Source: Acanthopleura granulata | Lineage: Eukaryota > Mollusca > Polyplacophora > Chitonida > Chitonidae | Direction of reading: 5' to 3' | NCBI GenBank assembly: GCA_016165875.1 | Contig: JABBOT010000013.1 | Coordinates: 9,683,478 to 9,747,477, forward strand | DNA length: 64,000 nt | Shown here: positions 21,218-35,400 of the stretch, piece by piece | How positions within the stretch are numbered: the first letter of the stretch is position 1 | How the letters are laid out: each line of letters begins with the position of its first letter | The notes under the pieces: model-generated | What the model was told of the DNA's origin: nothing | What the model saw: only the letters and a program-made list of their open reading frames with translations | The model's database searches: none | Position numbers and translations under genes: made by a program

Positions 21218-24200
21218 ATAAGATTACTCCAATAATTAATTTCATTTATCTAGGATTCTTTGGGATAACTGGGGTTTTGGTGACTGGGAGCAACCGGAAG
21301 CAACTCGGAACATTCGCTGATTGAAAGCCTTGGTAGTCTGATTGACTACTGGCAGCAAAAATGGGTTTCTCTAATGGGAGCAACTGGAGGCATCTCGGAG
21401 CATCCGATCGGGCTGATTATTGTCAACCAAACTCACTCACCAGTTTCTCGGAGTTGATCATATTCTACTTTTCTGTCACTCGAAACATATGTATCTAATT
21501 CCGTGCATCTGAGTGTACGTTCTCCCAGTTTGTCAGAGTTGCTCACGATCGTAAGGTTTTGCCAAAGCTTTCGACATAACCGGTACGATTTTAAACTCAG
21601 AATACTGACCTCAAAGCTCTGGGCTGTGATTTTTACCTTGTAATTTGGGGCCCCGGGACCCCAGCCTAACGCACTGGGATATGTTTTAATACACGAAGCT
21701 CCAACTTTTAAAGCGGTTCGGTACTTTCAAATATCTTCCGGCGCAACATACTGAGAACTCACCCTTGATAAGTCGCGAAGCTTCCGGGACAACGCGGTCC
21801 CTGGACCCTCGCCTAATTTGCTTTGACAGGTTTACGTTTTGGAGTTCCCACATTAAATTTTCTAAAACAAAAAGTGTATCCACCATGTTGTTGAACGGCT
21901 CAGTACTCTTCAAAGGCCTACTCTTAGTGTCCCGTCATGCCTGAGAACTCATTTACGGTTTTCTAGGAACATTCAACACATAGTTCGTACACGTTTTGAG
22001 ACAGAATATAACCTGTGTAGTAGAAATTGCTAAAATGCCAATGCGCAAATTCGCTTCGAAATTTCTTTCAATTCAAGAGTAGAAATTGTCTCACCACATT
22101 TTTATGAAGCCATCATCACCATCGCCTGTCCACTATAACATACATTGTCCACCTCCACAATCCTATTTTATTCTCCCTCACTCCAAATTTTTGCTTTCCT
22201 ATATATAGATCCATCCCAGTCACTGAAGTAATTTTATTGCTGTTAGAGTCTTTTGGAAAGTTTGATTGTACAAGTTAATGTGAAGTATACGTTTAAATTC
22301 GAATAATTTTGCCCTTTTACATTTTGCTCTTAAATTTGCCTGAGCTTCTCAGTAAAAGCAGACGTCACGGTAATAGTTATGTCCCTTTTACACATTAAAA
22401 CGTAGCGACCGATCGGTGATCGTTTTGGAGTACAGAAAGTTACAGGAAAGCTTTGAATGTGTAGCTTACTGGATGAAACTAATACAAAATGGTATTTAAT
22501 TACATCATACTTTACAGTATCTTGGCTGAAGCTGCTTTTACTTACACATAACATATCTCTTGTGTCTTTAAGGTGAGACTGAACAGTCGCCATGATGAAT
22601 TCAATATGACCCCTTTGACAACTGTGATTCAATATGACCCGGTTGATTAGCCAATCAATATACTGCATTGGGGCGAGAAATTTACTTGTGGGATAATAAT
22701 ATATTGAATTTAGACATTTGCAAAGTTAATATAAGTGAGACATTGGTATATTGATTTATTTGATTGGTGTTTCACAATGTACTCAAGAGTATTTCACCTA
22801 TACAACGGCGACCAGTGGCAGGAAACCGGGCAGAGCCTGGGGAAAACCCACGGCCATCCGCAGGTTGCTGACGGACCTTCCCACGAACGGCCAACATGAC
22901 TTGAACTCTCAGCGACCGCATGAATCTGTGACAGGTACCTTGGTCAATTCCCCGCGCTGACGCGTTAGCTCCCACAGCATCGGAGGCCCCGACATTGATA
23001 TGCCATTGTTAAACCTTGAGGGGGTGTTGACAATGAGGCTGAGGAAACGAGTTGCTTTGATTACAATTTATTCGCAGTTTTCCGCATATAAAATAAAACA
23101 GATTTAACAATACATACACTGATATCAAATTTCAAATCCTGTGTACCACAAGAAACATTAATCAAAAAACATAGTGAGATTTTTACCTTTGAAGAACAAT
23201 GCATGATGCTCTGAGGACGAAATAATTGAAAATGAGTTGATAGACGGGGTACTAGATACTATCTACCTCGTATTTAGTCATTCAGATGTTTGGCTTGCAT
23301 CTGATTGATTAATCAGTCGTCGGCGTCAAAACGTATCCCGACCTCCTTCTTGACCTGATCCACCAATCCCATCACGCATTCGCTATGTGACATCGGCAAC
23401 AAGGGACTCTCCGTCAGCCCTAAATGGAAGAGAGAATGATGGTCAATGGTTAGTCCTACGGGAACTCTGGAGGAAGGCGCTCTGACTGACTGACTGTATG
23501 GTGTCTTTACACATAACCAATGGGCTTGCAAAGTGCGGGTATAGGATGGAGTTCTTCGCCAAAATTAGCAACCTAAAAAAAAAGGATTCACCACTCCTGT
23601 ACCATAATTAGCAGCCTAAACTATAAGAGTTCATCAGTCCTGAAACATAATTAGAAACCTAAACTATAAGAGTTCATCACTCTTGAACCATAATTAGCAA
23701 CCTAAACCATATGCGTTCATCACTCCTGAACCATAATTAGGTTTATTAATACGGACTTCTGAACGAACTTTATAATTTACAAGGCTTCATGTATATGATG
23801 CCATATATAAGAGGCTCAAACCTGCGAATAGCATGCAGGTTCAGAAATTTACTTCAATGGTTTACATGTTTAATTTTGTGTTCTTGCTAACATGTCAAGC
23901 ACAATATTCTCACAATACAACTAACGGAGTCCACGTTTATCAGACCATGTGCCCAAGTTTAACAGATCTAAGCCAAGAGGTTCTGCCAATATAATGATAA
24001 CGACATGAAAAGAAAACTACAGTGTACAGCACAAAAGAGGAATACCACATAAGAACCTCAAGTTCAAAAGCTGTAAGTGAAATGATTCCGTACATATAAC
24101 CCATACGTCAAACGTTTTGCCGATGAACAGATGGACCGAAAAGCATATATCCTAAAACGGCCCGTCAATATTGATGAGCTTATGTACAAAGACTGATGGC

Positions 24201-27200
24201 TCGTGGCTGGGAAAGTCTATTAGTTCATTGCCGGAGTGGTCTCTATCAAAGCTGTTTCATCTCAACTTTTCACTGGCCATGCCCCTGTTCGGATGTCTAC
24301 TAGTGATTTTCCCGTATGATACTTGGTTGAGTCAGGTTGAAGCTGCCGGTAAGGCCCCTCTTGCTCAAGAACAATTCGTAAATATGGGGCCAAGAAGAAG
24401 GATTTTCTTACACATTTCATCGTAAGATTTACCTTTGAGGATACACTGCCTCACGTGGTCGGCTTCATACGACAGGCCGCAGCTGTTCGGGAAGGTGAAT
24501 TTGGCGTCCGTTTTCGGGAGGTCAAAGGTCACCTTCTCGGAGGGCAACATCACTTCTGTGGGGCACCACATGGGGCTACTGATCTATGTGGAAGTCAGAG
24601 AGGCATATGGCCGTTATATGACTACAATTGAATGTATTCGCATAATTATTTCGTCGGTTATTATTTCAAAAAAATTATGAAAAATATTTAGCTTTCGATT
24701 TCGATTCACACTGCTCCATTTCAGTTTCCCAATGGTTGTTTTTGTACATAAAGAAAGAAAAGAACCTGATTTGAAACTATTGTGATCTGAGCTCACAGAG
24801 GCTACCTCTCCGGCCGTTTGCCGGAAGGTCAGCAAGCAACCTGCGCAACGCTTTCACCGTGCTATGCCGACGTGGTAAAAGTTAATTAATTTTGAGCACT
24901 GCGTAAAACACCAATCAAAATAAATAAATTGTGATATGTCTATGTATATATGATGACTGGCAAAAGTGTTTAGGGGAATACATATCCTATATGCACACAT
25001 TCGACATGGGGAATCATAACAAACCTGGATCAGATTATAGTATGTACTTGTATATTAAACCATATTTAAAATCCACCTCGCAGGGGCCTTCGTGGCTCAG
25101 TTGGTTAGCGCAGCGTAATGACCCGAAGCCTCCTACCAATGCGGTCGCTGTGAGTTCAAGTCCTGCTTAAGCTGGCTTTCTCTCCGGCCGTACGTGAGAA
25201 GGTCTGGCAGCAATCTGCGGATGGTCGTGGGTTTCCCCCGGGCTCGATCCGGTTTCCTCCCACCATAATGCTGGCCGACGTCGTATAAGTGAAATATTCT
25301 TGAGTACGCTGTAAAACACCAATCAAACAAATAAATAAATAAATAAAGAGAAAAATAAATAACTCACCTCGCTTTATCTGACCTTCTGTTCCGAGTACAG
25401 AAAAATAATACGAGAGACACTCCATTGATACAACAAAATCATCGCACAGCTATTTTCTCATATTTTGTCCCCAAAATAACGTAATTTAAACTCCATCTTG
25501 TAACTCACTTTTATCTGACTTTTTCTTCCCACAAAGTGTCATTTGTGCCCCAATTTCTAACTTACCCTTTCTTACCTTTTGTTCAGAATATAATCACGTC
25601 ATTCGGCCCCCCCCCTCCCCAAATTCGTCACCTACCTTTCCGTGGCACTTTGTTCCCAATAAAATAACCTCATTTGTGCACAAATCTCTGCCTTTATCTT
25701 ACCTCTTGTCAGGATTAAAATAATGTTATTTATGCCTCAAATCCTCACTTACCTTTACCTCAACTTTTGTTCAGTATATAACGTCGTGTATGCCCCAACA
25801 AGTTATGTACCTTTCCGTGAACTTTTGTCCTCAATATAACAACCTTATTTGCACCTCCAACTAGTTATGTACCTTTATGTGAGCTTTTGTCCCAAATATA
25901 ACAACGTTATATACCTTCAACTTGTCACTCACCTTTATGTGGCCTTTTGTGCCGTATACAACCACCTCATTTGTACCCTGAAAAGCCTCGCTGTAGGTCA
26001 ACTGAGCCATTCGGCCATCCTTGTATTTGAAAGTAATACAAGCAGCTTCATCCAAATCTGAGAGGAAAGGAAACATCTTAGAGATAATATTACAACCGAC
26101 GAGATATAAGATATCAGTCTTTCTTTGCATTGTTTTCATGATATTGTGTGCTTGTATTAAATATCTTAACAGCAAATCATTTTGAGTCATTCTACATCAC
26201 CGATATCTAGTATATTGCAGTTTTCATCACGGCGATTTTTTTTCACCTAATCCTGATTACATGATGACACGGGGAGTGTAAGTTGTTATCTCTTAAACAC
26301 TTACATGAACAGTTAGAATAAAACCCTAACAGTGGTAAATTGTCAAGGGGCTGGATTTCATCCGTATCTTCTGGCCGACCATTCGCTGCTCTGGTTTACT
26401 CCCTGCGCTGTAGTCTTTCATATTTTATATTTTACAGTGAACATCCAAGTCTTGGGCTAAATGAAAAGGGGATTTAAAAAGAACAGGGACAAAGCACTTC
26501 AACGGGCTCCTAGCAAACCCTCTATGTTAAAGGCTGGGTCAAATGCCAAACAACGTTTTCAACAACTTTGCAATTCTCAAGACACGTCACCTTGTTAATT
26601 TTCACTCCTGTGGCAACACATATCATCCTTGTGTTTCTATTTGATGTATTTATTTAATTGAAAGTTTTTCTTTTACGTCGAATATTTACGCCCACCCATT
26701 ATGGTGGGAGGGGACCCACGACCACCCGCACGTTCCTGGCAGACCGTCTCACGTACGGCCGGAGTGGAAGCCAGCATGGGCTGAACTCATAGCCACCATA
26801 TTGGTGAGAGGCGCCTGAGTCATTACGCTGCACTATCGCGTCTACCACAAGTGAAGCAGAGCCCCCTCCCCTCACAACCCTCAAGGTTTAATTTGAGGAT
26901 ACCACATAATAATAATAATAATAATAATAATATTAATAATAATGATAATAATAATAAATAAAGATACCATATAATCCGGTTTGCAAATATTCTATCACAC
27001 AATAATTGATACCTCCGACCATTGTCGCCTCCACGCTAATCTTGTCCGGCTTTCCAAACAGGAAGACGGCGATGTTAAGCGGGTAGACCCCAATGCACAA
27101 CAGAGCCCCATACTCCATGGCTTTGCTACCCAACTTCTCAACTGTACCCGCAGAGAGTGCCATCTGTGCAGTCAGCATCCGGGCTTTTCCCACCGTCTGA

Positions 27201-30200
27201 TGGGCCATCTCCTTCAAAACGCGGTTGAAAGCCGGGAAAAATCGAGTCCATACGCCCTGGAGGAATGAATATTGATTTATAGATTTACGATTTTACTTGA
27301 TGGCTATTTAACTTCATGGGGAAATTGGTGCGGCCCTCACTGACTCGAATGGTCCAAGCCATGTCATACTGCAACTAACGGTTCTTTGACCATTGAGATC
27401 AGGTCGATATTTCAGTCATTCCGCTTTTACTTTGCAAGACATGCACGCATCTTGAGTCAGTGGGGTCAGCCGTACCATGTGAGGAACGTATTAAATACGA
27501 ATGATTACGTCATATAGAGTACAGTCAGAGCAGTAAGTTGTTACTTCCTAAAGCCTTACATGAACACTTAGAGTTGACAAGAGGCCGGATTTCGCCGGTA
27601 ACGTGTGACTATTTCCCTACAATCACGCTGTCGTCACTGCTCTGGTTTTCTTCCTCGTACTGTAGTCGTTTATATTAGGTTTGAAGGCAATTTTATGCCT
27701 CTTTATGACTACAGGGGATCAAACAGGGAACACGCGTAGTACACAAGCACTGCAGTGTCAAAGGAGATTATTAATTTATTTATTTATTTATTTATTTGAT
27801 GGATGTTTTACGCCGTACTCAAGAATATTTCACATACACGTTGGCGGCCAATATTATGATGGGAGGAAACTGGGCAGAGCCCGGGGGAAACCCACGACCA
27901 TCCGCAGCTTGTTGCTAGACCTTCACACCCACGGCCTAAGAGGAAGCCAGCATAAGCTCGACTTGAACTCACAGCTAACGCGCTACCCGACTGAGCCACG
28001 GAGGCCCAGTCAAAGCAGATAACAACCTGCCTCACTACGATTTAGATCACATGGTGTATCACGTCAGAGTCTCCCACTGAACAAGACATGCAAGAGATCA
28101 ACAGTAGACAAGTATGCTTGTCACCAGACCCGAAAAAAGCCGTCAACCATCTTCAAGGCCAATGATGTCCTTTGCAAATTACTATTTTGTTTTTCACTGG
28201 GATCTCACTACATTCCAGCTCAAGTCATATTAATATCTGCATTCATGTTCACAGCACACAGTAAGTCTGTTCGTCATTTCCATATAGGTGAAGTATTCCT
28301 GACATGGCGCTAAGCCATGGTCATTCATTCATGGCAAGTTATATACGCATAAATTTTAATAGTATACGGAGATCACACTTATAGTAAATTAAAGTAAAAC
28401 GAAATAGTCGCTCCCTGGCTACTTGCGCCAGGCCATCTTCACGTTACCATACCAACAGTGCTTCTTGCCATGGTAGTAACGTGCTCTTAACGCTAAGACG
28501 ACTTCGAGCAAGTGCGCCTTGATGCCTTGCCTCCATAAAGAAAAGTTTCTTTTCCCTAGCCAGTGACGTCATTTCCTTCAGTTGTTTCAGGTTCATGGCG
28601 GCCGGTTTTTCAACGAGCACGTGCTTCCCATGGTTAAGGAACAGGACAGTGAGTTTGTGGTGCTCTTGGTGCATGGTCCCTATGTACACCACATCTATAA
28701 GATAAACAAGGGTTAATGAGGAATGTTCTCTGTGATACGCGCACCGTATCTGTGACATAAAAAACAGTTATTTAGCAGTCTTCTCTGTGAATGGTGCCTG
28801 CATACACCAGTGACCTCGTCTCTAAGATAAACAAGAGTTATTTAGCAGTCTTCTCTGTGAATGGTGCCTATATACACCAGTGACCTCATCTGTAAGATAA
28901 ACCAGAGTTATTTGGCGGAGCTCTCTGTGAATGGTGCCATTATACATCAGTGACCATATTTGCAAGATTATGAAGTGACTAGATGTATGGTGCCTTTACA
29001 CACACCATGTTTAAGACAAACAAGACATATCGAGCTCCGAATGACTATAATCTTAACTTCTGTATTATTTTATTATTTATTATTTTATTTATTTGTTTTC
29101 TTTATTATTTAATTGCTGTTTTACGACGTACTCTAGAATATTTCATGTATGCGACGGTGGCCAACATTATGCTGGAAGGAAACCACGGCCATCCGCAGGT
29201 TTTTTGGCAAACTTTCCCACATACGACCGGACATGAAGCCATAGCATCAGCTGAACTTGAACTCACAGCGACCGCATTTTGAAAGCCTTTTAGGTCATTC
29301 TCCGGCACTAGACTTGTATTAATATAGGCCTTCTTCTGTTGGGTAACATATAGTTACTAAGTCCTGCATAATGCAAATGGCGTCAAAATACAAAAATAAA
29401 CCATTATCTAGAGCGCCATAAGAATCGCTCCGATCAATGTTACCTCGCCCAAGGTGTCTTGAAATACTCACCTACATTAGCATCCTGGGCTAGTTCAATG
29501 TAAGAGCCGTAAGCCGTGGGGATTCCGCGCTCTTTGGCAAACTCCTGGGCCCGCGACAAGTCTCTCGCCGCCACAGCAACAGCCTATGAAAGATGAACAC
29601 AGAGATATTAATGTGTCACGAGACCAGGATTACGTGTCTGATCCATGAGACTATATAATTTTTCTGTTCCCTTTTAGGTTTGCACTTCGTCATTTAATTA
29701 TTAAACTAAACAGGTACCAACGATTACAACATGAAGAGCAAACTAAAACAGCGACGACGTATGATAGTTTACAAATGACACATGTATATAATGTGGTCCC
29801 TTGACAATTTACTTCAGTTAGGGTTCTGTCCTAGGTGTCCTCGTACATACACACAAAGTAGCAACTTAGACATTCTCCTAGCATCATGACTTGAGCACAA
29901 TTGGGTAGAAAATGCAGTGGTATTGAGAGCAATTTATTAGTCGTCACTGCTTCAGAGTTATTCAAAATGCTGCATCGTCGTTGCATTTAATTTAAACGCT
30001 AACAAAAAGTCAGTCACAAAAACAGTGTAAAGGGACGAGGCCTCAGGGATTAATATTACACCTGCAGTTTTATGCAGAAATGCAATATAAAACACTAAAG
30101 CACAGAGAGTAAAACCTGAGCAGTGTAATATTTAGCAAATATCAAATGATAGCACTTTACCGATGAAATCCGGCCTCGCCTCAGTTTTACCTGAGTTAGG

Positions 30201-32490
30201 ATTTTAGAGAGAAAAACGTTGAAGCAGTACTCTTGGAATTCAACCGATGAGAATATACTTTGTTTAAATGCGACAGTCAATAATTAACGTTCAATCACCA
30301 TTTCTGCACACACCCGATTGGTTAGCGATCTAAATGTTTTATTTGACCAATTGCATTATGGATAAGAATTTCGAAATTACTGTTCTTCACCCAAAGAGTA
30401 GCCTTTTTTCAACTGATAAACCTTACTTGATTGATTCATTCATCCACTTTATATATCTGTTAATCCTCACGCTTTTGTCGGGAGGCTCACATTTTTTTTA
30501 ATTGAAATTACCTTCTCACAGTCAATATATAAAATCTCCTGTTTTTTATATTTTTTCGCAAAAATGTTTCATAATGTTGTTCTATGATGTTTTCCTATGG
30601 AATAACGACAAAATATGTCTCGACTCACCAGCGAAAACTTCTAAAATCCTGTTACAAATGCACAAACAAACTATTTTCTCCTGGACGGATTTGCGCCCTA
30701 AATCCCTTCTCAGGACTTTACCCTGGATCTGAAGAGAATCTGTAGCCCGTGATGGAAACACTGGTTTGGGGGGGGGGGGGTTCTCATAGATGCAGTCACT
30801 GTGAGTTCAAGTCCAGCTCTGGCTGCCTTCCCATCTGGTTGTTCGAGAGAAGGTTTTCCAGCGACCTGCAGATGCTCATGGCTAGCTCCAGCTTGGTTTC
30901 CTCCCACCATAAGGTTGGTCGCCGTGGAAGAAGTGAAATATTATTGAGTACGGCGTAAAACACCAATCAGATAAATAAATAAATAAATAAATAGATAAAA
31001 TAAATCAATGGAGATTGTAAGGATCTTAACACGCCTAAATGTCATGATTTGGAGACCACACATGTTGGTACAACGAACAGCTGTTTTACACCAACGTCAT
31101 ATGTGACCAATGCAAAGGCTACAGTGTAAGGAGAAAAATCAGTACAGTAAAGACAGTATGATACATGTATTTGATTTATTTATTTATTTCATTTGTGTTC
31201 AAGAATATTTCACTCATACGACGTACACGTACATTGTCACAGATAACCGGTGAAATACGGCCTCTTGTCCATATACTTCAGTTCGTGTATTATTCTAACA
31301 GCTCAGATAAATGCTTAAATAGTACCACCTTCCACGACTCTAGGACCATGGCTTCAACAGAATTAGGCAAGGGAATGATGTGACCTACATTACAGGGCGT
31401 TACCAAAGAATTGTCGACACATGCACATACACAAGTAGAAAAATCACATGAAAACAACGCCTAGGAACATAGAATCCTGGTTTGTGCAGGAATACAATAT
31501 AAAAGACGCAAGCGAAAAGCCAATCCTATAACAGTTACTTGGGATAGTTGATCTCACCTTATGTTCTGACGAGGGCAGTGCCGTCAAACTGTTCACAAAA
31601 TCCCCCGAGATCTTCCCGGCACTGCAGATTCCCCAGCCCGTCGCCATATTGCAGTGTACTGCTTAAGAAATATAGGTATATCGCACTTTCTGTGCTGTAA
31701 ATAGCTGCTTCGTTTGTTGGCTTCGCTGCACGTTGGGCTGAGTGACACTTCTTTAACACACTCACTGCAAACCGCCGGCAAACCGTTAGTCAACTTTGAC
31801 CTCTTCACCCACGCACACGCTTGTTTAGTCTGGCTTACTAAAGAACTTGTAGAGAGAGCCCTTTAACACTCACCAGTGAGCATGGTTCAGCTGTCCGTTA
31901 GAATCATCAGTTATTATTAGAAATATCTAGGGTATAAGTTCCCGCCTCACAATCGGCCATGACCCCAGTGATCTTGGAGGGGTTGAATACTACTGTAATG
32001 GCAGGGATGTACTGTGACCTTACATAATGGTGTAAACGCTGCGAGGAGTGTGACCAAAAACTAAGCCACAAATGAGGTTTTGTTGTCCTTTCGTGGGTTA
32101 CATCATACTTCTAGGTACATGTGTGCTCAGAAAGCACTTATATTTTTTGACACGTTGACAAATGGACTTCGAGATAACTTCTTAATCAGACGTAGCTCGG
32201 GTAGGGGATATACAGGGGGAGGGGGACTGGGCACATGGGGCCTCAATCCGCACTCATGAATATATTACTAATACACGGCGGCCAGCATTATGGCGGGAGG
32301 AAATCGGGCAGAACCCGGGGAAAACCCACGACCATCCGCAGGTTGCTGGCGGACCTTCCCACGTACCACCACATAGGAAGTAAGCGTAAGCTGGGCGTGA
32401 ACTCACAGCCACTGCATTGGTGACAGACATCTGGGTCATTACGCCACGATGGCGCGCTAACCTGCTCGACACACGGGGCCCCAACCGCAC
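21218..32490 (-). repeat. Tandem array unit C
   Basis: This unit of about 11.3 kb carries DHDH copy C. From about 29.4 kb to its right end it is nearly identical to 40.8-43.9 kb of unit D, which suggests a very recent exchange or duplication. Its SINE at 27770-28007 has an internal deletion of about 40 bp not seen in the other units. Confidence 0.9.
23313..31647 (-). CDS. DHDH: DHDH copy C, dimeric dihydrodiol dehydrogenase
   Basis: Intact 330-codon frame: exon 1 31558-31647, exon 2 29472-29583, exon 3 28531-28694, exon 4 27013-27256, exon 5 25933-26057, exon 6 24433-24583, exon 7 23313-23419. Compared with A and B, exon 4 carries a block of differences ([21 protein letters not shown]) and Cys at position 176 in place of Asp or Ser. 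Exon 5 has the [14 protein letters not shown] form shared with A and D. Lys97 and Tyr180 are kept. The ATG was chosen because it starts the conserved N-terminal strand. The 5' flank is nearly identical to that of copy D. Polyadenylation signal AATAAA lies at 23067-23072. Confidence 0.88.
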
Positions 32491-35400
32491 TGTAAGATTA
32501 CTATAATAATTAATTTCATTTATCTAGGATTCTTTGGGGTAACTGGGCTTTTGGTGACTGGGAGCAACCAGAAGCAACTCGCAACATTCGCTGATTGAAA
32601 GCCCTGGTAGTCTGATTGACTACTGGCAGCAAAAATGGGTTTCTGTAATGAGAGCAACTGAAAACATCTCGGAGCATCCGATCGGGCTGGTTTTTGCCAA
32701 CCAAACTCACTCCCCAGTTACTCGGAGTTGATCATATTCCACTTTTCTGTCACTCGAAGCATATGTATCCAATTCCGTGGATCTGAGTGTACTTTCTCCC
32801 AGTTTGTCAGAGTTCCTCACGATCGTAAGGTTTTGCCAAAGCTTTCGGCATAACCGGTACGATTTTAAACTCAGAATACTGACCTCAAAGCTCTGGGCTG
32901 TGATTTTTACCTTGTAATTTGGGGCCCCGGGACCCCACCCTAACGCGCTGGGATATGTTTTAATACACGAAACTCCAACTTTTAAAACGGTTCGGTACTT
33001 TCAAATATCTTCCGGCGCAACAAACTGAGAACTCACCCTTGATAAGTCGCGAAGCTTCCGGGACAACGCGGTCCCTGGACCCTCGCCTAATTTGCTTTGA
33101 CAGGTTTACATTTTGGAGTTCCCACATTAAATTTTCTAAAACAAAAAGTGTATCCACCATGTTGTTGAACGGCTCAGTACTCTTCAAATTCCTACTCTCA
33201 GTGCCCCGTCATCCCTGAGAACTCATTTACGGTTTTCTAGGAACATTCAACACATAGTTCGTACACGTTTTGAGACAGAATATAACCTGTGTAGTAGAAA
33301 TTGCTAAAATGCCAATGCGCAAATTCGCTTCGAAATTTCTTTCAATTCAAGAGTAGAAATTGTCTCACCACATTTTTATGAAGCCATCATCACCATCGCC
33401 TGTAAACTATAACATACATTGTCCACCTCCACAATCCTATTTTATTCTCCCTCACTCCAAATTTTTTTTTTGCTATATATAGATCCCAGTCACTGAAGTT
33501 TATTGCTGTTAGAGTCTTTTGGAAAGTTTGATTGTACAAGTTAATGTGAAGTATACGTTTAAATTCGAATAATTTTGCCTTTTTTCATTTTGCTCTTAAA
33601 TTAGCCTGAGCTTCTCAGTAAAAGCAGAAGTCACGGTAATAGTTATGTCCCTTTTACACATCAAAACGTAGCGACCGATCGGTGATCGTTTTAGAGTACA
33701 GAAAGTTACAGGAAAGCTTTGAATGTGTAGCTTACTGGATGAAACTAATACAAAATGGTATTTAATTACATCATACTTTATAGTATCTTGGCTGAAGCTG
33801 CTTTTACTTACACATAACATATCTCTTGTGTCTTTAAGGCGAGACTGAACAGTCGCCATGATGAATTCAATATCACCCCTTTGACAACTGTGATTCAATA
33901 TGACCCGGTTGATTAGCCAATCAATATACTGCACTGGCCGAGAAATTTACTTGTGGGATAATAATATATTGAATTTAGACATTTGCAAAGTTAATATAAG
34001 TGAGACATTCGTGTATTGATTTATTTCATTGGTGTTTCACAATGTACTCAAGAGTATTTCACCTATACAACGGTGACCAGTGGGAGGAAACCGGGCAGAG
34101 CCTGGGGAAAACCTACGACCCTCCGCAGACTGCTGACGGACCTTCCCACGAACGGCCAACATGACTTGAACTCTCAGCGACCGCATGAATCTGTGACAGG
34201 TACCTTGGTCAATTCCCCGCGCTGACGGGTTAGCTCCCACAGCATCGGAGGCCCCGACATTGATATGCCATTGTTAAAGCTTGAGGGGGTGTTGACAATG
34301 AGGCTGAGGAAACGAGTTGCTTTGATTACAATTTATTCGCAGTTTTCCGCATATAAAACAAAACAGATTTAACAATACATACACTGACATAAAATTTCAA
34401 ATCCTGTGTACCACAAGAAACATTAATCAAAAAACATAGTGAGATTTTTACGTTTGAAGAACAATGCACGATGCTCTGAGGACGAAATAATTTAAAATGA
34501 GTTGATACACGGGGTACTAGATACTATCTACCTCGTATTTAGTCATTCAGATATTTAGCCAATCATCTGATTGATTAATCAGTCGTCGGCGTCAAAACGT
34601 ATCCCGACATCCTTCTTGACCTGATCCACCAATCCCATCACGCATTCGCTATGTGACATCGGCAACAAGGGACTCTCCGTCAGCCCTAAATGGAAGAGAG
34701 AATGATGGTCAATGGTCAGTCCTACGGGAACTCTGGAGGGGTGCGCTCTGACTGACTGACTGTATGGTGTCTTTACACATAACCAATGGGTTTGCAAAGT
34801 GCGGGTATCGGATGGAGTTCTTCGCCAAAATTAGCAACCTAGACCAAAAGGATTCAACACTGTGAACCATAATTAGCAACCTAAACCATAAGCGTTCATC
34901 ACTCCTGAACCATAATTAGCAACCAAAACCATAAGCGTTCATCACTCCTGAACCATAATTAGCAACCTAAACTATAAGAGTTGAAGACTACTGAAACATG
35001 CTTAGCAACCTAAACTATAAGACTTCATCACTGCTGAACCATAATTAGCAACCTAAACCATAAGCGCCCATCACTAGTGAACCATAATTAGGTTTATTAA
35101 TAGGGACTTCTGAACGAACTTTATAATTTACAAGGCTGCACATATATATGATGCCATATATAAGAGGCTCAAATCTGCGAATAGCATGCAGGTTCAGACA
35201 TTTACTTCAATGGTTTACATGTTTAATTTGGTGTTCTTGCTAAAAGGTCAAGCACAATATTCTCACAATACAACTAACGGAGTCCACGTTTATCAGACCA
35301 TGTGCCCAAGTTTATATAATGATAGCGACATGAAAAGAAAAGTACAGGGTACAGCACAAAACGGGAATAACTTGTAAGAATCTCAAGTTCAAAAGCTTCA